Assembly (NCBI RefSeq): GCF_003966125.1
Contig: NZ_RXMA01000008.1
Coordinates: forward strand, 1 to 64,000
Reading direction: 5' to 3'
Source: Azospirillum griseum
GTDB lineage: Bacteria; Pseudomonadota; Alphaproteobacteria; Azospirillales; Azospirillaceae
Length of the DNA stretch: 64,000 nt
This document shows positions 50,898-60,927 of the stretch, piece by piece. Position numbers and translations under genes: made by a program. A model generated the notes under the pieces. That model was given only the letters and a program-made list of their open reading frames with translations. It was not told the DNA's origin and searched no databases. Within the stretch, counting starts at the first letter, position 1. Every line of letters begins with the position of its first letter.

Positions 50898-52823
50898 ATG
50901 AGCCAAAGCACCGCCGCTCTCTTCGATCAGATGCACGCCCGCTCCCTGTCCGACCCCGAAGGCTTCTGGGCGGACGCGGCCAAGGACATCGCCTGGTTCA
51001 AGCCCTATGACCGGGTGCTGGACGACAGCGCCGCCCCCTTTTACCGCTGGTTCGTCGGCGGGGAGCTGAACACCTGCTACAACGCGGTGGACCGCCATGT
51101 GGAGGACGGGCGCGGCGCGCAGGCGGCGATCATCTATGACAGCCCGGTGACGCAGACCGTCCAGACCATCAGCTACGCCGAGTTGCAGGACCAGGTGGCG
51201 CGCTTTGCCGGGGCGCTGCGCGCGCAGGGCGTGGAGAAGGGCGACCGCGTCCTCCTCTACATGCCGATGATTCCGCAATCGGTCGTCGCCATGCTGGCCT
51301 GCGCCCGTCTGGGGGCGGTGCATTCGGTGGTGTTCGGCGGCTTCGCCCCGCACGAGCTGGCGACCCGCATCAACGATTCCACCCCCAAGGTGATCGTGTC
51401 GGCCTCCTGCGGCATCGAAACCAACCGCGTCATCAAATACAAGCCGATGCTCGACGCCGCGATCGAGCAGGCCGACCACAAGCCCGCCCACGTCATCGTC
51501 CTGCAACGCCCGCAGGAAACCGCGTCGATGATCCCCGGCCGCGACGTCGATTGGGTCGAGGCGGCGGCGGCGGCCGAACCGGCGGCCTGCGTGCCGGTGG
51601 CGGCGACCGATCCGCTCTACATCCTCTACACCTCCGGGACCACCGGCCAGCCCAAGGGCGTGGTGCGCGACAACGGTGGCCACGCGGTGGCGCTGCGCTG
51701 GACCATGCGCAACATCTACAACGTCCAGCCGGGCGAGGTGTATTGGGCGGCGTCCGATGTGGGCTGGGTGGTCGGCCATTCCTACATCGTCTACGCGCCG
51801 CTGCTGACCGGGGCGACGACGCTGGTGTTCGAAGGCAAGCCGGTCGGCACGCCCGACGCCGGAACCTTCTGGCGGGTGATCGAACAGCACAAGGTCGGCA
51901 CGCTGTTCACCGCGCCCACCGCCTTCCGCGCCATCAAGCGGGAGGACCCGGACGCGCTGCTGCTGAAGAAATACGACCTGTCCCACTTCCGCGCCCTGTT
52001 CCTGGCTGGGGAGCGGTCGGACCCCGACACCCTGCATTGGGCGGAAGATCATCTGAAGGTGCCGGTCATCGATCACTGGTGGCAGACCGAAACCGGCTGG
52101 GCGATCTCCGGCAACCCGCTTGGCGTGCATCTGTTCCCGATCAAGTACGGCTCCGCCACCCGCCCGATGCCGGGCTGGGACGTGCGCGTGCTGAACGCGG
52201 AGTTGCAGGAGGTGCCGCGCGGCGACATCGGCGCGATCTGCGTCAAGCTGCCGCTGCCTCCGGGCACGCTGCCGACCCTGTGGAACGCCGACGAGCGCTT
52301 CAAGAAATCCTACCTCGCCGACTATCCGGGCTATTACCAGACCGGCGACGCCGGGTTCATCGATGACGACGGCTATGTCTATGTGATGGCCCGGACCGAC
52401 GACATCATCAACGTGGCCGGGCATCGCCTGTCCACCGGCGCGATGGAGGAGGTGCTGTCCAGCCACAAGGATGTGGCCGAATGCGCGGTGATCGGCGTGG
52501 CCGACGACCTCAAGGGGCAGGTGCCGCTCGGCTTTGTCTGCCTGAAGGCCGGTGTCAGCCGCCCGCACGAGGACATCGTCAAGGAGGTGGTGCAGATGGT
52601 GCGCGACCAGATCGGCCCGGTGGCCGACTTCAAGCGCGCCCTGGTGGTGGAGCGCCTGCCCAAGACCCGGTCCGGCAAGATTCTGCGCGGGACCATGCAG
52701 AAGATCGCCGACAGCGCTGATTACAAGATGCCCGCCACCATCGACGACCCCGGCATCCTGCCGGAAATCGCCGAGGCGCTGAAGACGCTGGGCTACGCCA
52801 AGACCAGCGCCATTCCGCAGTGA
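50898..52823 (+). CDS. prpE: Propionyl-CoA synthetase
   Basis: PrpE activates propionate to propionyl-CoA for the methylcitrate or methylmalonyl pathway. The 641-residue ANL ligase from ATG 50898 has YTSGTTGQPKGVVRDNGGH, the adenylate motif DHWWQTETGWAI, YQTGDAGFIDDDGYV and the catalytic lysine in KTRSGKILRGTMQ. The RDNGGHAVAL segment and overall similarity favour propionyl-CoA over acetyl-CoA synthetase. No prpBCD genes are adjacent. A strong terminator follows. Confidence 0.93.
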   Translation: MSQSTAALFDQMHARSLSDPEGFWADAAKDIAWFKPYDRVLDDSAAPFYRWFVGGELNTCYNAVDRHVEDGRGAQAAIIYDSPVTQTVQTISYAELQDQVARFAGALRAQGVEKGDRVLLYMPMIPQSVVAMLACARLGAVHSVVFGGFAPHELATRINDSTPKVIVSASCGIETNRVIKYKPMLDAAIEQADHKPAHVIVLQRPQETASMIPGRDVDWVEAAAAAEPAACVPVAATDPLYILYTSGTTGQPKGVVRDNGGHAVALRWTMRNIYNVQPGEVYWAASDVGWVVGHSYIVYAPLLTGATTLVFEGKPVGTPDAGTFWRVIEQHKVGTLFTAPTAFRAIKREDPDALLLKKYDLSHFRALFLAGERSDPDTLHWAEDHLKVPVIDHWWQTETGWAISGNPLGVHLFPIKYGSATRPMPGWDVRVLNAELQEVPRGDIGAICVKLPLPPGTLPTLWNADERFKKSYLADYPGYYQTGDAGFIDDDGYVYVMARTDDIINVAGHRLSTGAMEEVLSSHKDVAECAVIGVADDLKGQVPLGFVCLKAGVSRPHEDIVKEVVQMVRDQIGPVADFKRALVVERLPKTRSGKILRGTMQKIADSADYKMPATIDDPGILPEIAEALKTLGYAKTSAIPQ

Positions 52824-52912
52824 CCGGTGTGGAAAGAGCCGGTGCGGTCATCGCGGCGCTGTGACGCTTTCCCCGGTGCGGCTGGCCCATCACGGCGGCA
52901 CCGGGCGTGAGC

Positions 52913-52950
52913 AAAAGCCCTTCTCCCAACACGGGAGAGGGGCTTTTTGT
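52913..52950 (+). terminator. Intrinsic terminator after prpE
   Basis: AAAAGCCCTTCTCCC, loop AACAC, then GGGAGAGGGGCTTTTTG, 90 nt past the stop. Confidence 0.9.
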
Positions 52951-53106
52951 GTGCGCCTTTTGCGCGGGTCCTGTTGTTCGGATTCCGTTCCGATGCTAGG
53001 TTTCCTCTCCGTTTCCAGCGCGTTGGACGTTGCGGGGCGCGTTTGGGGGGAGGAGTTCCGCAGTGCGGGCAGCGGGAGTGCTGGCAGCGGTTGGGGGCGG
53101 GATGCC

Positions 53107-53766
53107 ATGATGGCCTCGTCGCACATCATCGTCGGTGCCGCGACCTGGACCTGGCTGGCGTCCCGGTTCGGTCTGCCGCCGCTCGACCCGCTGGGCATCG
53201 GGCTGGCGGCGTTGGGGGCGCTTGCCCCGGACATCGACCATCCCAAATCGACGCTGGGCAGCCGGTTGAAGCCGATTTCGGTGCCGATCTCGCTGGTGTT
53301 CGGCCATCGCGGCATCACCCATTCGCTGTTCGCCGTCGCCGCCTGCGCGTGGCTGTTCGCCCACAGCGGGGTGGACGCGGGTCTCAGCGCGCCGTTCCTG
53401 GTCGGCTATCTCACCCATCTGGCCGGGGATCTGCTGTCGCCGTCCGGCTTGCCGTTGCTCTACCCGTTGAAACGGCGGCGCACCTTTGCCCTGCCGATCA
53501 TCAAGACCGGTGGCTTTTCCGAACAGTTGGTGGTGGTGCTGCTGTGCGGTTGGCTGATCTCCAGCCTGTTCGGCTGCGATTGGCGCGGGGTGATGGACAC
53601 CCCGGCGTGGCGAAGCGCCGCCGTCTTGTGGGTCGAGGCGGGCGACCGCCTGTCAGCCCTGCGCCCGGCCGGGGAGGAGCGTGGCTTTTCCGAATGGCCC
53701 CCGCGCAAGCCACCGGTCAAGCCGCCGCACCGGATGGCGTCGGTCGCCTGCGGGCTGTGTGGGTGA
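53107..53766 (+). CDS. YdjM-family inner-membrane metal-dependent hydrolase
   Basis: The 219-residue membrane protein has the family metal-binding motifs SSHIIVGAATW, DIDHPKSTLG (about residues 39-48) and FGHRGITHSLF, followed by THLAGDLL. This is the pattern of YdjM/LexA-regulated hydrolases (DUF457). About four hydrophobic segments are visible. The start is ATG 53107 or 53110. The C-terminal 40 residues are Pro-rich. Its physiological substrate is unknown. Confidence 0.88.
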   Translation: MMASSHIIVGAATWTWLASRFGLPPLDPLGIGLAALGALAPDIDHPKSTLGSRLKPISVPISLVFGHRGITHSLFAVAACAWLFAHSGVDAGLSAPFLVGYLTHLAGDLLSPSGLPLLYPLKRRRTFALPIIKTGGFSEQLVVVLLCGWLISSLFGCDWRGVMDTPAWRSAAVLWVEAGDRLSALRPAGEERGFSEWPPRKPPVKPPHRMASVACGLCG

Positions 53767-53799
53767 TCGGTGTGTGGATGATTGGACTGTGACAGGCTC

Positions 53800-53829
53800 T
53801 TGACAGTTCAGCGGAATGGGCGCAGGCTT
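53800..53829 (+). promoter_or_regulatory. Promoter-like element of small-RNA copy 2
   Basis: TTGACA (53800-53805), 18-nt spacer, AGGCTT. Same hexamers and spacing as copy 1; both are followed by a CTTACAG block. Confidence 0.5.
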
Positions 53830-53922
53830 TTCTTACAGTAATCGTTGAGGTGATCGAAAGTTCTCGGGGTTCTGGCGATCTGCGATTGCGCCCCCGATGG
53901 TCGTCTGCGGTTCCTGACAGCC

Positions 53923-53961
53923 AGGGAGGGTGAGTAAGATCATGACTCCACCGACGCTTAC
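53923..53961 (+). repeat. 39-nt conserved core, copy 2
   Basis: Differs from copies 1 and 3 only by A for G in CCACCGACGCTTAC. Confidence 0.9.
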
Positions 53962-54049
53962 CTGAGCACGCCGATCTGGTCGGCCCAGACAATTGGATTG
54001 CCATGCGCCGCAAGGCGATGAATGTATCAGCCGATATGGTTGGTAATGG

Positions 54050-54085
54050 AAACCCCCGCCCACTGTTGCGGGGGTTTCTTTTTCT
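54050..54085 (+). terminator. Intrinsic terminator of small-RNA copy 2
   Basis: AAACCCCCGC, loop CCACTGTT, GCGGGGGTTT, then CTTTTTCTT. Confidence 0.92.
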
Positions 54086-54126
54086 TAGAGTCTGTTTGAA
54101 AGACGATGACTCTTGCTGATTTTGTC

Positions 54127-54156
54127 TTGACGGTTTGGCGGCGCGGGTGCATCGTA
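54127..54156 (+). promoter_or_regulatory. Promoter-like element of small-RNA copy 3
   Basis: TTGACG (54127-54132), 18-nt spacer, ATCGTA, followed by TTCAAG. The CTTGAC...CATCGTATT layout is reminiscent of an RpoH-type promoter; this is inference. Confidence 0.45.
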
Positions 54157-54263
54157 TTCAAGACGAAAAACACAGAGGTGGCAGAAAAGCGCTCCTGTAC
54201 TGGTTTTCCTCCAAGCGATTGCGCCTCGGCGTCGGGCTTGTGAAGGACAGAGTCACCGAAGCA

Positions 54264-54302
54264 AGGGAGGGTGAGTAAGATCATGACTCCACCGGCGCTT
54301 AC
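54264..54302 (+). repeat. 39-nt conserved core, copy 3
   Basis: Identical to copy 1 over all 39 nt, although their flanks differ. Confidence 0.9.
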
Positions 54303-54408
54303 TTGATGATGTCTGGATTTTGACATCCTGAGTTTCTGTTTCCTGCCGCCAATTCAGTGTGTTCTCCTGATTGGCTCTTGACGTGCGGATCCTCTGCATC
54401 CGTTCTGG

Positions 54409-54442
54409 AAGCCCCCGCCCTGATCGCGGGGGTTTCTTTTTG
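54409..54442 (+). terminator. Intrinsic terminator of small-RNA copy 3
   Basis: CCCCCGC, loop CCTGATC, GCGGGGG, then TTTCTTTTTG. The stem and tail closely resemble those of copy 2. Confidence 0.9.
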
Positions 54443-54684
54443 TGGCTGCGTTCCACCTGTGTTTTGCCGTGGCCATCGCCAGCCTCCCTTCGCTCCCCGA
54501 TTCCATCAAAGCCTCTCGACAGCGATAAAGTTTCATACGATACTGTTGGTATATAGAAACAGTTTCGGATGTGCGCAATGTCGGTGCGGGTGTGACGGGC
54601 AACGTTCGACCCGCACCCACCAAGATCCAGCGCGCCATCGCCAAGAAACTCAACAAGAGCGCGAGCAGAAGAGGGGAGGATTCC

Positions 54685-55896
54685 GTGAATCTTTCGATGC
54701 GGCCTTTCGCCCTGGCGGCGGCGGTGTTGGCGGCCAGCGCAAACCTGGCCTGGGGGCAGGGCGTGAAGCCGGTGAAGATCGGCGTTCTGGTGGACGAGGC
54801 GGGTTTTGCCTCCGACATCGGCGGCAAGGGGGCGACCATCGCCGCCCAGATGGCGGTCGAGGATTTCGGCGGCAAGCTGCTGGATCGCCCGATCGAGGTG
54901 ATCGCCGCCGACATGCAGAACAAGCCGGACGTCGCGTCCAACATCGTCCGCCGCTGGTTCGACGTGGAGGGCGTCGACATGGTGACGGACATTCCGGTGT
55001 CGTCGGTGGCGCTGGCGGTCCAGGCGGTGGCGCGGGAAAAGAAAAAGGTGCTGATGATCAGCGCGGCGACCACGACCGAGCTGACCAACGGCCAATGCTC
55101 CCCCTACACCATCCATTGGGCGGACGACACCGCGTCGCTGGCGGTGGGGGCGACCCGCGCGGTGGTGCAGGCGGGCGGAACCTCCTGGTACTTCATCACC
55201 GCCGATTTCGCCTTTGGCACCGCGATGGAAAAGGCGGCGACCGACGCGATCAAGGCGGCGGGCGGTACGGTTCTGGGCAGCGTCAAGCACCCCATCGGCA
55301 CCAGCGATTTCGGGTCCTACCTGCTGTCGGCCCAGGGCAGCGGGGCAAAGGTGGTGGCGTTGGCCAACGTCGGGGCCGACACCATCGGCGCGATCAAGCA
55401 GGCCGGTGAGTTCGGCCTGATCGCCGGTGGACAGCGCATGGTCGGCTACATCGTCTTCATCACCGATGTCCATTCGCTTGGGCTGGAACTGGCCAAGGGG
55501 CTGTATGTGACCGAAGGTTTCTATTGGGACCAGAACGACCAGACGCGGGCGTGGTCCAAGCGCTTCTTCGGCCGTCACGGCAAGATGCCCAGCAAGGAAC
55601 AGGCGAACACCTATCTGGCGACCAGCCATTGGCTGAAGGCCGCGCGCCAGGCGGGCACGACCGACGCCGAAGCGGTGACGGCGGCGATGAAGGCGATGCC
55701 GACCGACTATTTCGGCACCCCCGGCAGCGTCCGCAAGGATGGCCGGGTCCTCTATGACCTGTCGCTCTATCAGGTGAAGGCTCCGGCGGAGAGCAAGGCC
55801 CCGTGGGACTATTACACCCGCGTCCGCAACATCCCGGCGGACGAGGCGTTCCTGCCGCTGGAAAAAAGCACCTGCTCCTTCATCACCGGAAAATGA
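54685..55896 (+). CDS. ABC transporter substrate-binding protein (LivK-type)
   Basis: This is a periplasmic type I binding protein of 403 residues. The start is GTG 54685, behind an AGGGGAGG site, and is followed by a signal peptide ending near AWGQG. The mature protein opens VKPVKIGVLVDEAGFASDIGGKGATIAAQMAVEDFGGK, typical of the branched-chain amino-acid/amide binding family. Motifs IPVSSVALAVQAVA and WYFITADFAFGTAMEKAA follow. The ligand is unknown. No permease or ATPase genes are adjacent, so it is an orphan that must use a distant transporter or act as a sensor. Confidence 0.9.
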   Translation: MNLSMRPFALAAAVLAASANLAWGQGVKPVKIGVLVDEAGFASDIGGKGATIAAQMAVEDFGGKLLDRPIEVIAADMQNKPDVASNIVRRWFDVEGVDMVTDIPVSSVALAVQAVAREKKKVLMISAATTTELTNGQCSPYTIHWADDTASLAVGATRAVVQAGGTSWYFITADFAFGTAMEKAATDAIKAAGGTVLGSVKHPIGTSDFGSYLLSAQGSGAKVVALANVGADTIGAIKQAGEFGLIAGGQRMVGYIVFITDVHSLGLELAKGLYVTEGFYWDQNDQTRAWSKRFFGRHGKMPSKEQANTYLATSHWLKAARQAGTTDAEAVTAAMKAMPTDYFGTPGSVRKDGRVLYDLSLYQVKAPAESKAPWDYYTRVRNIPADEAFLPLEKSTCSFITGK

Positions 55897-55941
55897 TCGG
55901 GGGCAGGGGATCGGGGGCGTGATCGGGGGCGCGTGATCGGG
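55895..55941. repeat. GATCGGGGGC short repeats
   Basis: Three GATCGGGGGC units (55895, 55909, 55921) and a fourth partial GATCGGG (55935) lie directly after the binding-protein stop, followed by TCCCCCCCGACC. They can pair with the C-rich run and might act as a terminator. Confidence 0.5.
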
Positions 55942-56050
55942 TCCCCCCCGACCGGGGTGCGTCCGTTCCAGGATCGCCCTGGAAGGGGGGTTCCCGTCGG
56001 AACGCAATCCGGGCTATGATCCCCTCTTTACACGCGGCGGGGCGGGGTAC

Positions 56051-57076
56051 GTGGTCATTCAGGTGCACAGCGAGTGGGACAGCGACGCGGAGCGCATCCG
56101 TTCGTCGGCTGTGACGCGCCCGGTGTTCGCCGCGCTGGACCTGGGGACCAACAATTGCCGCCTGCTGATCGCCAAACCGGCCCCCGGCGGCGGCTTTCGC
56201 GTCATTGACGCCTTTTCCCGCATCGTCCGGCTGGGCGAGGGGTTGAGCCGCAACGATTGCCTGTCCGACCCGGCGATGGAGCGCACCATCGCCGCGCTGC
56301 GCGTCTGCGGATCCAAGATCGAGCGGCGCGGCGTGACCGCCGCCCGCGCGGTGGGGACCGAAGCCTGTCGGCGCGCGGCCAATTGCGGCGATTTCGTCGC
56401 CACGGTGGAACGCGAAACCGGCATCGCGCTGGAAATCATCTCCAGCGAGGAGGAGGGGCGGTTGGCGCTGGCCGGTTGCGCCTCCCTGCTGGAACGCAGC
56501 CCGCCCTTTGCCCTGGTGTTCGACATCGGCGGCGGATCCACCGAATTGATGTGGCTGGCGTTGGAGCCGGGGCGGCCGCCGCGCGTGCTCGATCAAATCT
56601 CCATCCGTTGCGGCGTGATCGGTCTGACCGAGGAGTTCGGCGGGCCGGAGGTCACGCCCGCCATGTACGACCGCATGGTCGATGCGGTGGCCGACGCCAT
56701 CGCCCCGTTCGAGGCGCGCAACCGGATCGAGCGCCGCGTCGCCGCCGGTCAGGTGCAGATGCTGGGCACGTCGGGCACGGTGACGACGCTGGCCGGGGTG
56801 CATCTGGGGCTTGGCCGCTATGACCGGCGGGCGGTGGATGGCAGCTATCTGCGCATCGACCACGCCCGTTCGGTGATCGAGCACCTGATCGGGCTGGACT
56901 TTGACGGGCGGGCGCGTCATCCCTGCATTGGCCACGACCGCGCCGATCTGGTGATCGCGGGGTGCGCCGTGCTGGACGCGCTGTGCAACGTCTGGCCGGT
57001 GGAACGGCTGCGCATCGCCGACCGTGGTTTGCGCGAAGGGATTCTGGTGGACCTGATCCAGGCCGCCGGTGAGTAA
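56051..57076 (+). CDS. ppx: Ppx/GppA-family phosphatase (exopolyphosphatase-like)
   Basis: The 341-residue product has the ASKHA nucleotide-binding motifs AALDLGTNNCRLLIAKP (about residues 26-42), VGTEACRRAAN and VFDIGGGSTELMWL. Family members hydrolyse polyphosphate and/or pppGpp. It is the short, two-domain form without the C-terminal HD-like domain, so exopolyphosphatase versus guanosine pentaphosphatase cannot be decided. The start is GTG 56051. It is followed 18 nt later by rlmE. Confidence 0.9.
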   Translation: MVIQVHSEWDSDAERIRSSAVTRPVFAALDLGTNNCRLLIAKPAPGGGFRVIDAFSRIVRLGEGLSRNDCLSDPAMERTIAALRVCGSKIERRGVTAARAVGTEACRRAANCGDFVATVERETGIALEIISSEEEGRLALAGCASLLERSPPFALVFDIGGGSTELMWLALEPGRPPRVLDQISIRCGVIGLTEEFGGPEVTPAMYDRMVDAVADAIAPFEARNRIERRVAAGQVQMLGTSGTVTTLAGVHLGLGRYDRRAVDGSYLRIDHARSVIEHLIGLDFDGRARHPCIGHDRADLVIAGCAVLDALCNVWPVERLRIADRGLREGILVDLIQAAGE

Positions 57077-57094
57077 GCAAGGGCAACAGGCATC

Positions 57095-57802
57095 ATGGTA
57101 CAGAAGACTCCGTCAACGCGTCCCGGTGGACGCCAAGCCACCGTTCGCGTCAAGACGGCGGGCAAGCGGTCCGAATCCTCCACGCGCTGGCTGGAGCGTC
57201 ACCTCAACGACCCCTATGTGATCGAGGCGACCAAGCGCGGCTACCGCTCGCGCGCGGCGTTCAAGCTGTTGCAGTTGGATGAGAAGTTCCGCTTCCTGGC
57301 CCCGGGCAAGCGGGTGGTCGATCTGGGGGCCGCCCCCGGTGGTTGGACGCAGATCGCGGTGGAAAAGGTCCAGTGCAACCGCGAGGGCTGGCAGGTCGTC
57401 GGGCTGGACATCCTGCCGATGGACGCGGTTCCGGGCGCGATCACGATGCAGGCCGATTTCCTGGAGGAAAGCGCGCCGCAGCGGCTGAAGGACGCCTTGG
57501 GCGGACCGGCCGACATCGTGTTGAGCGACATGGCCGCCCCCACCACCGGCCACCAGCAGACCGACCATCTGCGCATCGCCAATCTGGTCGAGGCGGCGTA
57601 TGATTTCGCCGAAGAGGTGCTGGCCCCCGGCGGCGTCTTCATCGCCAAGATGTTCCAGGGCGGGGCCGAGCGGGATTTGCTGGCGCGGCTGAAGCGCGAC
57701 TTCGCCGTCGTCAAGCACGCCAAACCGGCGGCCAGCCGGGCGGAATCGTCCGAAACCTACGTCGTCGCCACCGGCTTCCGGGGCGGGGCGTCGGCGGACT
57801 GA
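57095..57802 (+). CDS. rlmE: 23S rRNA 2'-O-ribose methyltransferase (U2552)
   Basis: RlmE (FtsJ/RrmJ) methylates U2552 of the large ribosomal RNA at a late assembly step. The 235-residue product has the catalytic K-D-K-E pattern: K in [14 protein letters not shown], the SAM motif [13 protein letters not shown] in [12 protein letters not shown] in FIAKMFQGG, and the final E in [13 protein letters not shown] basic N-terminal tail of about 30 residues is typical of the alphaproteobacterial form. It forms a two-gene unit with ppx. Confidence 0.96.
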   Translation: MVQKTPSTRPGGRQATVRVKTAGKRSESSTRWLERHLNDPYVIEATKRGYRSRAAFKLLQLDEKFRFLAPGKRVVDLGAAPGGWTQIAVEKVQCNREGWQVVGLDILPMDAVPGAITMQADFLEESAPQRLKDALGGPADIVLSDMAAPTTGHQQTDHLRIANLVEAAYDFAEEVLAPGGVFIAKMFQGGAERDLLARLKRDFAVVKHAKPAASRAESSETYVVATGFRGGASAD

Positions 57803-57890
57803 CCAACCGCGTGATGACAACCGGGGCGGGCGCTGGCTTGCCCCGGCCTCTTCGCACATCCACGCATAACAGATGCTGTGTGCGCACCGC

Positions 57891-59429
<1,539 letters not shown>

Positions 59430-59466
59430 TCCTGCGGGTGTTGAGCAACAGTTGAGCGTTCGCCAG

Positions 59467-59500
59467 CGCCCTGTCCCGATCCTCGGGGCGGGGCGTTTGT
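59467..59500 (+). terminator. Probable terminator after guaB
   Basis: CGCCC...CCCG and CGGGG...GGGCG form an interrupted GC stem followed by TTTG, 38 nt past the stop. Confidence 0.5.
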
Positions 59501-59534
59501 GCGTCTGGTGGCTGGCACGGGTGGGTGGCGGTGG

Positions 59535-60296
59535 TTATCGGATCGCGGCGAAGCGGGCGAACAGCGCTACGCTGACGGCGACGGTCGCGTTGAGCGATTC
59601 CACATGGCCGGTGGTGGGGACCGACAGGCGCAGGGCCGGGCAATCCGCCGGGATGCCTTGGCCTTCCTCCCCCAAAATCAGGCGCAGGTCGCGCGGCCAG
59701 TCGAAGCGGGTCAGGTCGGTGCCGCCGCCGTCGAGCGCGCAGAGCGGCCCCGCCGCCGCGTTGACCTCGGCCCAGCGGGGGCCGCGCAGCAGCGTCAGCG
59801 AAAATTGCGCGTTGGACGCCGCCCGCAGGCATTTCGGGTGATAGGGGTGGGCGGCCCCCTCCAGCAGCACGACGCGCGACGCGCCAAAGGCCGCCGCGCT
59901 GCGCAGCAACGCACCCAGATTGCTGGGATCGCCCAGCGCGCACAGCAGTTCCAACCCCTGCGGCGGCTGGTTGAGGTCGATCACCGGCAGGCGCGGCACG
60001 TTGCCGACCAGCAGCGGAAAGTTGGTTCCCGACACGTCCAGCGCCCGGAACAGGGCGGGGGCGAGCTGGACCGGCTCGATCCCCGGCGGCAGACGCCACC
60101 CGGCGATCTGGGCGGGGTCGGTGAACAGCAGCCGTTCAAAACGGTCGGGGTGCTGGCGCAGCGCCTCCGGCACCGTTTTCAACCCGGCCAGCAGGAACTT
60201 GCCGTTCTTCTTCAACCCGCGCCCGTCGAGCGCCGATTCCCACAGCTTGAATTGCGGGTTCTGCGGGCTTTCGATCAGCAGGGGCGGGCGGGTCAT
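59535..60296 (-). CDS. TrmH-family (SpoU) RNA 2'-O-methyltransferase
   Basis: The 253-residue product has a short substrate-binding N-terminal domain and a SPOUT knot with the three family motifs: LGDPSNLGALLRSAAAFG, LILGEEGQGIP and SVPTTGHVESLNATVAVSVALF. This is the pattern of 23S rRNA or tRNA ribose methyltransferases such as RlmB or TrmH; the exact target cannot be read. It converges with guaB and lies upstream of nothing on its strand. Confidence 0.9.
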   Translation of the reverse strand: MTRPPLLIESPQNPQFKLWESALDGRGLKKNGKFLLAGLKTVPEALRQHPDRFERLLFTDPAQIAGWRLPPGIEPVQLAPALFRALDVSGTNFPLLVGNVPRLPVIDLNQPPQGLELLCALGDPSNLGALLRSAAAFGASRVVLLEGAAHPYHPKCLRAASNAQFSLTLLRGPRWAEVNAAAGPLCALDGGGTDLTRFDWPRDLRLILGEEGQGIPADCPALRLSVPTTGHVESLNATVAVSVALFARFAAIR

Positions 60297-60353
60297 GGCG
60301 GCGGCTTTCGCAGGGGCGGGCGTCGGATCACAGGGTGACAGGCGCGTTGCCTA

Positions 60354-60905
60354 TCACAGCCGCCGCCCCAAAAACAGCAGCGGTCCGCGTTGCAGGGCGT
60401 CGGTGAAGCCCGCGCGCTGGTAAAAGGCGACGTTGCGGGCGAACACGCCGGTGACGAGGTGCAGGCCGGGCAGGCCATCGGCCCGGCAATCCTCGGTGAA
60501 GCGGTCCACCAGCGCCCGCCCGACGCCGCGATCCCGCCAGCCGGGGCGGACGTTGACGTGGAAATGGGCGGGATAGGCGGCAAACCGGTCGGCAAAGACG
60601 TCGTATTTCGGAATCGTCCGGTCGAGCGGGACCGCTCCGGCGCTGTCCTTGCAGCCGGTCAGATAGCCGATGACCGTGCCATTCCCGGCCAGCGCGAACC
60701 ACAGATCGGCGGGGGCGTGGGTCACGAACCAGCCGGTCCAGGTCTCCATGAACGCCGCCCGCTCCACCGCGCTGGCGAAGTCGGTGCGGGTGGTGGAGGC
60801 GAAAAAGATCGCCTCCAACGCCGCCAGCGCCGCGTCGCGGTCGGGGTGGTCGGTCAGGCGGACCAGCCGTGCGTCGGCGTCACCGGTTGCGGGTGTGGCG
60901 GTCAC
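60354..60905 (-). CDS. GNAT-family N-acetyltransferase
   Basis: The 183-residue product has the acetyl-CoA-binding pattern HVNVRPGWRDRGVGRALVDRFTED (about residues 116-139) and the closing NVAFYQRAGFTDALQRGPLLFLG. The N-terminal part contains WTGWFVTHAPADLWFALAGNGTVIGYLTG. The substrate is unknown. It starts 22 nt downstream of the mltA stop and may be read with it. Confidence 0.88.
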   Translation of the reverse strand: MTATPATGDADARLVRLTDHPDRDAALAALEAIFFASTTRTDFASAVERAAFMETWTGWFVTHAPADLWFALAGNGTVIGYLTGCKDSAGAVPLDRTIPKYDVFADRFAAYPAHFHVNVRPGWRDRGVGRALVDRFTEDCRADGLPGLHLVTGVFARNVAFYQRAGFTDALQRGPLLFLGRRL

Positions 60906-60927
60906 GGGGCGGTGTCCCGGTTCGCGG

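Larger units (their letters stand above)
53836..54085 (+). ncRNA. Putative small RNA, family copy 2
   Basis: This is the second member of the family. TTGACA lies at 53800, GAGGTGATC (a full match to the extended anti-Shine-Dalgarno complement) at 53847, the 39-nt core at 53923-53961 and the terminator at 54050. The distance from -35 box to core is 123 nt, against 129 and 137 in the others. The distance from core to terminator is 89 nt, against 88 and 107. The tiny frame ATG-TGA at 53942-53965 encodes MTPPTLT. The parts between the shared blocks differ from the other copies, suggesting separate targets or drift. The next unit downstream is copy 3 in tandem. Confidence 0.6.
54163..54442 (+). 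ncRNA. Putative small RNA, family copy 3
   Basis: This is the third member of the family, directly downstream of copy 2's terminator. GAGGTG lies at 54175, the core at 54264-54302 (identical to copy 1) and the terminator at 54409. The tiny frame ATG-TGA at 54283-54306 encodes MTPPALT. A TTGACG at 54378 inside the variable 3' part is a secondary promoter-like sequence. The transcript ends 240 nt before an orphan ABC substrate-binding protein gene, so a leader role for that gene is an alternative to a free small RNA. Confidence 0.6.

Noticed and set aside
53947..53965. Core of the small-RNA family as a transposon end or integration scar
   Set aside because: There are no flanking target duplications or inverted ends, and each copy has a promoter and terminator at set distances, which fits a transcribed unit better.
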